This document shows, one piece after another, positions 61,431-64,000 of a DNA stretch of 64,000 bases. A program made the position numbers and the translations under genes. The notes beneath the pieces were generated by a model. The model was not told where the DNA came from. It worked only from the letters and a program-made list of their open reading frames with translations, and ran no database searches. The stretch covers positions 30,752,001 to 30,816,000 of the forward strand of contig OZ231128.1 in NCBI GenBank assembly GCA_965153355.1, given 5' to 3'. Numbering within the stretch: position 1 is the stretch's first letter; each line of letters starts with the position of its first letter. This DNA is from Flaccisagitta enflata. Taxonomy: Eukaryota; Chaetognatha; Sagittoidea; Aphragmophora.

Positions 61431-63180
61431 TAAGTGCTGTGAATTTTTTTCCCACTTTGGCATTTACTAATTTTTCATTTACTTTTTGTTATCGTGTTCT
61501 GCAAGTCGAGTCAGAAATAAGAAAATGACCCCTCTCCCGTTCATTTACTCCTACCATTTTTACGCTACTCCAAAACTCGTCATTCTTGTATTGAAAGAGA
61601 AACTTAATTCAAGTTTCCGTTCAATGATACTGCAAAAGGTCAATCAGGTCAAACATTCAAGTCATTGTATAATAGGTTCGGCTCAAAATCTACTTTTTTT
61701 CTGATGCTCTGCTAGTCTGTAAAACTATGTCCCATCCCAATTTATTCAAAATGAAGTTTTTAAAGAAAAATGAAGTCAATCAAAAGATGCACTCTTTTTT
61801 GTATTGATAAAAAGACGAAAACCCGTCTTAATATTCTATTGCTAGTGACTAATAATGCCTCTTAAGCGACAACTGAATTTATTTTCCATTACGCGAGTCA
61901 ATGAAATTTTATTTTTCAAAAAATGCCAAGCAGTTACTTACTTTTCATATGTTTTTTTCAAAACTGAATTTTCTCTACCGGGTCATCAGCCCGAAATGCC
62001 GGATTATAATAATCATTTATTCAACGATCCCATGGATCTATAATTCTTACTTGATTTTCTCTGAAACAGTATAGATTTGACGTTTTTTGTATCAAAATTT
62101 TATCATCCTCGGTCAAGAGGTTTGAAGTAAAAACTAATCTTCTCTCAATATCAGTATTTTCAATACAAATCGTGAAAAAGTGCATTTTCAATTTTGCATT
62201 TTTTTTTTTTCAACATATTGAGCTGGAAATATGGGAATGGTTCAGAATGAAAGAAAATTTGTTAACGTTTAATAAGTTCGTCTATTTATTTTTCATTAAA
62301 GACCGACCTCTATGTTTCAAAATGTTGCATTAAGAGGGCATGGTGAAAATGTCCAGTTCCTTCATTTTGCATTTTGCATTTTTTCAGAGCATGTTGTCTG
62401 TGGCAGAGAGGAAGTTTTTTCTTTAAAGTTTTGTAGAATCCAAACCAATTGACCCAGGTTGATAAACTTTTGACACAAAAAAAGTCAATCTACACTCAGT
62501 CAGAAATCCGAGTTCCATGGCACCTCTGAGAAAAAGCTTTACATACAATCCGGCGTCTCAGGCTGATATCCATCAGTTTTTTAAATGGTCTGAGATTCTT
62601 ATACATTATTAAATAAATTTCGTAGTAGAGCTAGCCATTTAGAATTGTGATTTTTTTGGATTCATGATCTTAATGAAACTGCCACCACCTCCAAATAATG
62701 TCGGATTAAATGGGAAGTTCTATGAATCCACTGAATTCTATGTTAATTGAAGAGGGTGGCGGTCATATGAACATCATGTCCCACGGTTATTTAACTTGGC
62801 AAATCTTATTATCATGATAAATGATGGCAATTCCTACTGTTGGAAAGGATTCTGATCATTTTCATATGAAAGATCAACGTTTTTGCCAAGTGAATTATGA
62901 AAACAATTTGGAGAAGAGCATCAGGACGAGGACGATATTGAGCCTTATCTATTGTATATCTTATCAATAACCCCATAGGCATAGAATAAAAACGTTAGTA
63001 ATTCTCTTTATTAGTCGCAAAGCTGCATCATTGCATTGCATCACATCAATTGCAAGCTTTTACTCTACAGCATGAGCATCATTTTTTATTTTGAATATGT
63101 CTTTGAAGAATTATTGACACTTCTATCTTCGTGAGCCTTAAAATGATGATGGACTTGGGAATTGAGACTCGAAGTTAGGT
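61431..63180. other. Unique AT-rich DNA after the receptor gene
   Basis: Probably the 3' untranslated region and intergenic DNA of the receptor gene. AATAAA occurs only far downstream (near 62611). A stretch at 62690-62870 weakly resembles 39900-40010 (GGGTGGCGG, ATGGCA then CATTGGAGAGG/TGTTGGAAAGG). No further exon recognised. Confidence 0.4.
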
Positions 63181-63380
63181 TTTTAGTCGCGGACTAACGA
63201 CTCTATCAGAGGCTTTGTCCGTCCGTCCGTCCGTCCGTCCGTCCGTCCGTCCGTCCGTCCGTCCGTCCATCCATCCCGGACCATCCGTTGGTGAGCATGA
63301 GTCAAAAAGTGGGAAAACGCGCATTTCCGCCCCTGCCCACCCGTCCGCGACTGGTACTGGCCGTGTATCAGGCCTTGTTA
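63181..63380 (+). mobile_element. (CCGT)n-family element, mixed subtype
   Basis: TTAGTCGCGGACTAACGACT, CTATCAGAGGCTTTGTCCG, twelve or more CCGT units, GAGTCAAAAAGTGGGAAAAC, GCGCATTTCCGCCCCTGCCC, ACCCGTCCGCGACTGG and the subtype B tail GTATCAGGCCTTGTT. It combines a subtype A body with a subtype B tail. Confidence 0.8.
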
Positions 63381-64000
63381 CTTTTTGGCCTCGAGGCTAT
63401 GATTTGAGCAATAAGGCTGTGATAAGAGCCTGAAATGGGGGGGGGGGAGACGGAGCAGAGAAAGAAGATGATCATGATGATGTAGAAGAAGATACAGTAG
63501 ATCTCGACTAGACATGAGATAATGGGGCCAATTATGATAGAAAAACAAATAAAGTTAAAGTTGAAGTTAAAAGACTGATTAAAATATGAATTAATAAAAA
63601 GATGCTATATTCCTTATAATAGTTTGTTGCCATAGAAACACATTTATGTATTTCCGACAAAATATCAATGTACAATATAAAACACATACAGAAATGCTGT
63701 TCAAAAAGAGATTTTCTGTAACTTTCTTGTAGTAGGTACTGTGAGAATATCGCTCATTGAGCCGTTGCTAGAAAACATCATAAAGTCATAGATGTGATGG
63801 CTCCTAACAATGGCCAAACAAGCAATATTTTTACAGAACTATGGGGAAACTGTAGCAAATTTGATCTTGAGCAATATTTCTGTATGTTTTTTTATAATTT
63901 GGATACTTTTTTGGTGTCCTAGCAATATTGATATTTTAGCAAGAATATAAAGAAATGTAGTTCTATGGCAACCAACCATCATGGAGAATTGAATGGGTTT
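63381..64000. other. AT-rich DNA, no gene recognised
   Basis: Begins with a few type D core units and a G-run (63437-63446). The rest is unique AT-rich sequence with no exon seen. Confidence 0.4.

Overview
The window is nuclear DNA of an invertebrate animal. Genes are split by many GT-AG introns of about 0.2-4.7 kb. The encoded proteins (an NPY/NPF-type neuropeptide, an FMRFamide-receptor-like class A receptor, a somatomedin-B adhesion-like 7TM receptor) are metazoan neuropeptide-signalling types. The genome is AT-moderate and packed with microsatellites: (GTT/AAC)n, (AG/TC)n, (GT/CA)n, (CCGT)n and (TTTC)n. The NPF sequence looks most like a spiralian (mollusc or annelid) type, but I cannot name the organism. 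I see no bacterial, viral or organelle genes.

Three protein-coding genes can be assembled by eye, all on the + strand, with intron phases that agree at every junction. (1) 7142-9050: a neuropeptide F precursor in three exons, ending in a YYAVVGKPRFGG C-terminus. The last two exons are firm; the 5' exon and start codon are not. (2) 17628-25948: a 941-residue receptor in four exons with a signal peptide, a somatomedin-B-like domain, a Cys-rich ectodomain, a long Asp/Glu/Lys run encoded by a (GAT)n microsatellite, and a seven-helix domain. A TATA box lies 57 bp before the start codon, and intron 1 holds a 2.5 kb satellite. (3) 48358-61430: a 497-residue rhodopsin-class receptor in twelve exons, resembling FMRFamide receptors, with DRW, NGxxY and a Cys-rich third extracellular loop.

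The rest is repeats. Several dispersed families recur: a (CCGT)n-bearing family with a hairpin at its head, in two subtypes; foldback elements whose inverted ends flank a roughly 20 bp minisatellite; a roughly 350 bp A/T-rich family ending in a palindrome; a CAGTCAGTGGAC inverted-repeat element with 4 bp target duplications; one hAT-like element with a perfect 8 bp target duplication; and one 2.3 kb long-inverted-repeat element. Several are nested in each other, which gives a relative order of insertion. No ORF encoding a transposase or reverse transcriptase was recognised, so all look non-autonomous.

Layout: 1-7100 repeats; 7.1-9.1 kb NPF gene; 9.1-17.5 kb repeats and unique DNA; 17.6-25.9 kb adhesion-like receptor; 26-48.3 kb repeat-dominated intergenic DNA; 48.4-61.4 kb FMRFamide-receptor-like gene with element-filled introns; 61.4-64 kb unique AT-rich DNA with one repeat copy. 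A peptide-ligand gene and two receptor genes share one 64 kb stretch, but nothing in the sequence shows that the peptide activates either receptor.
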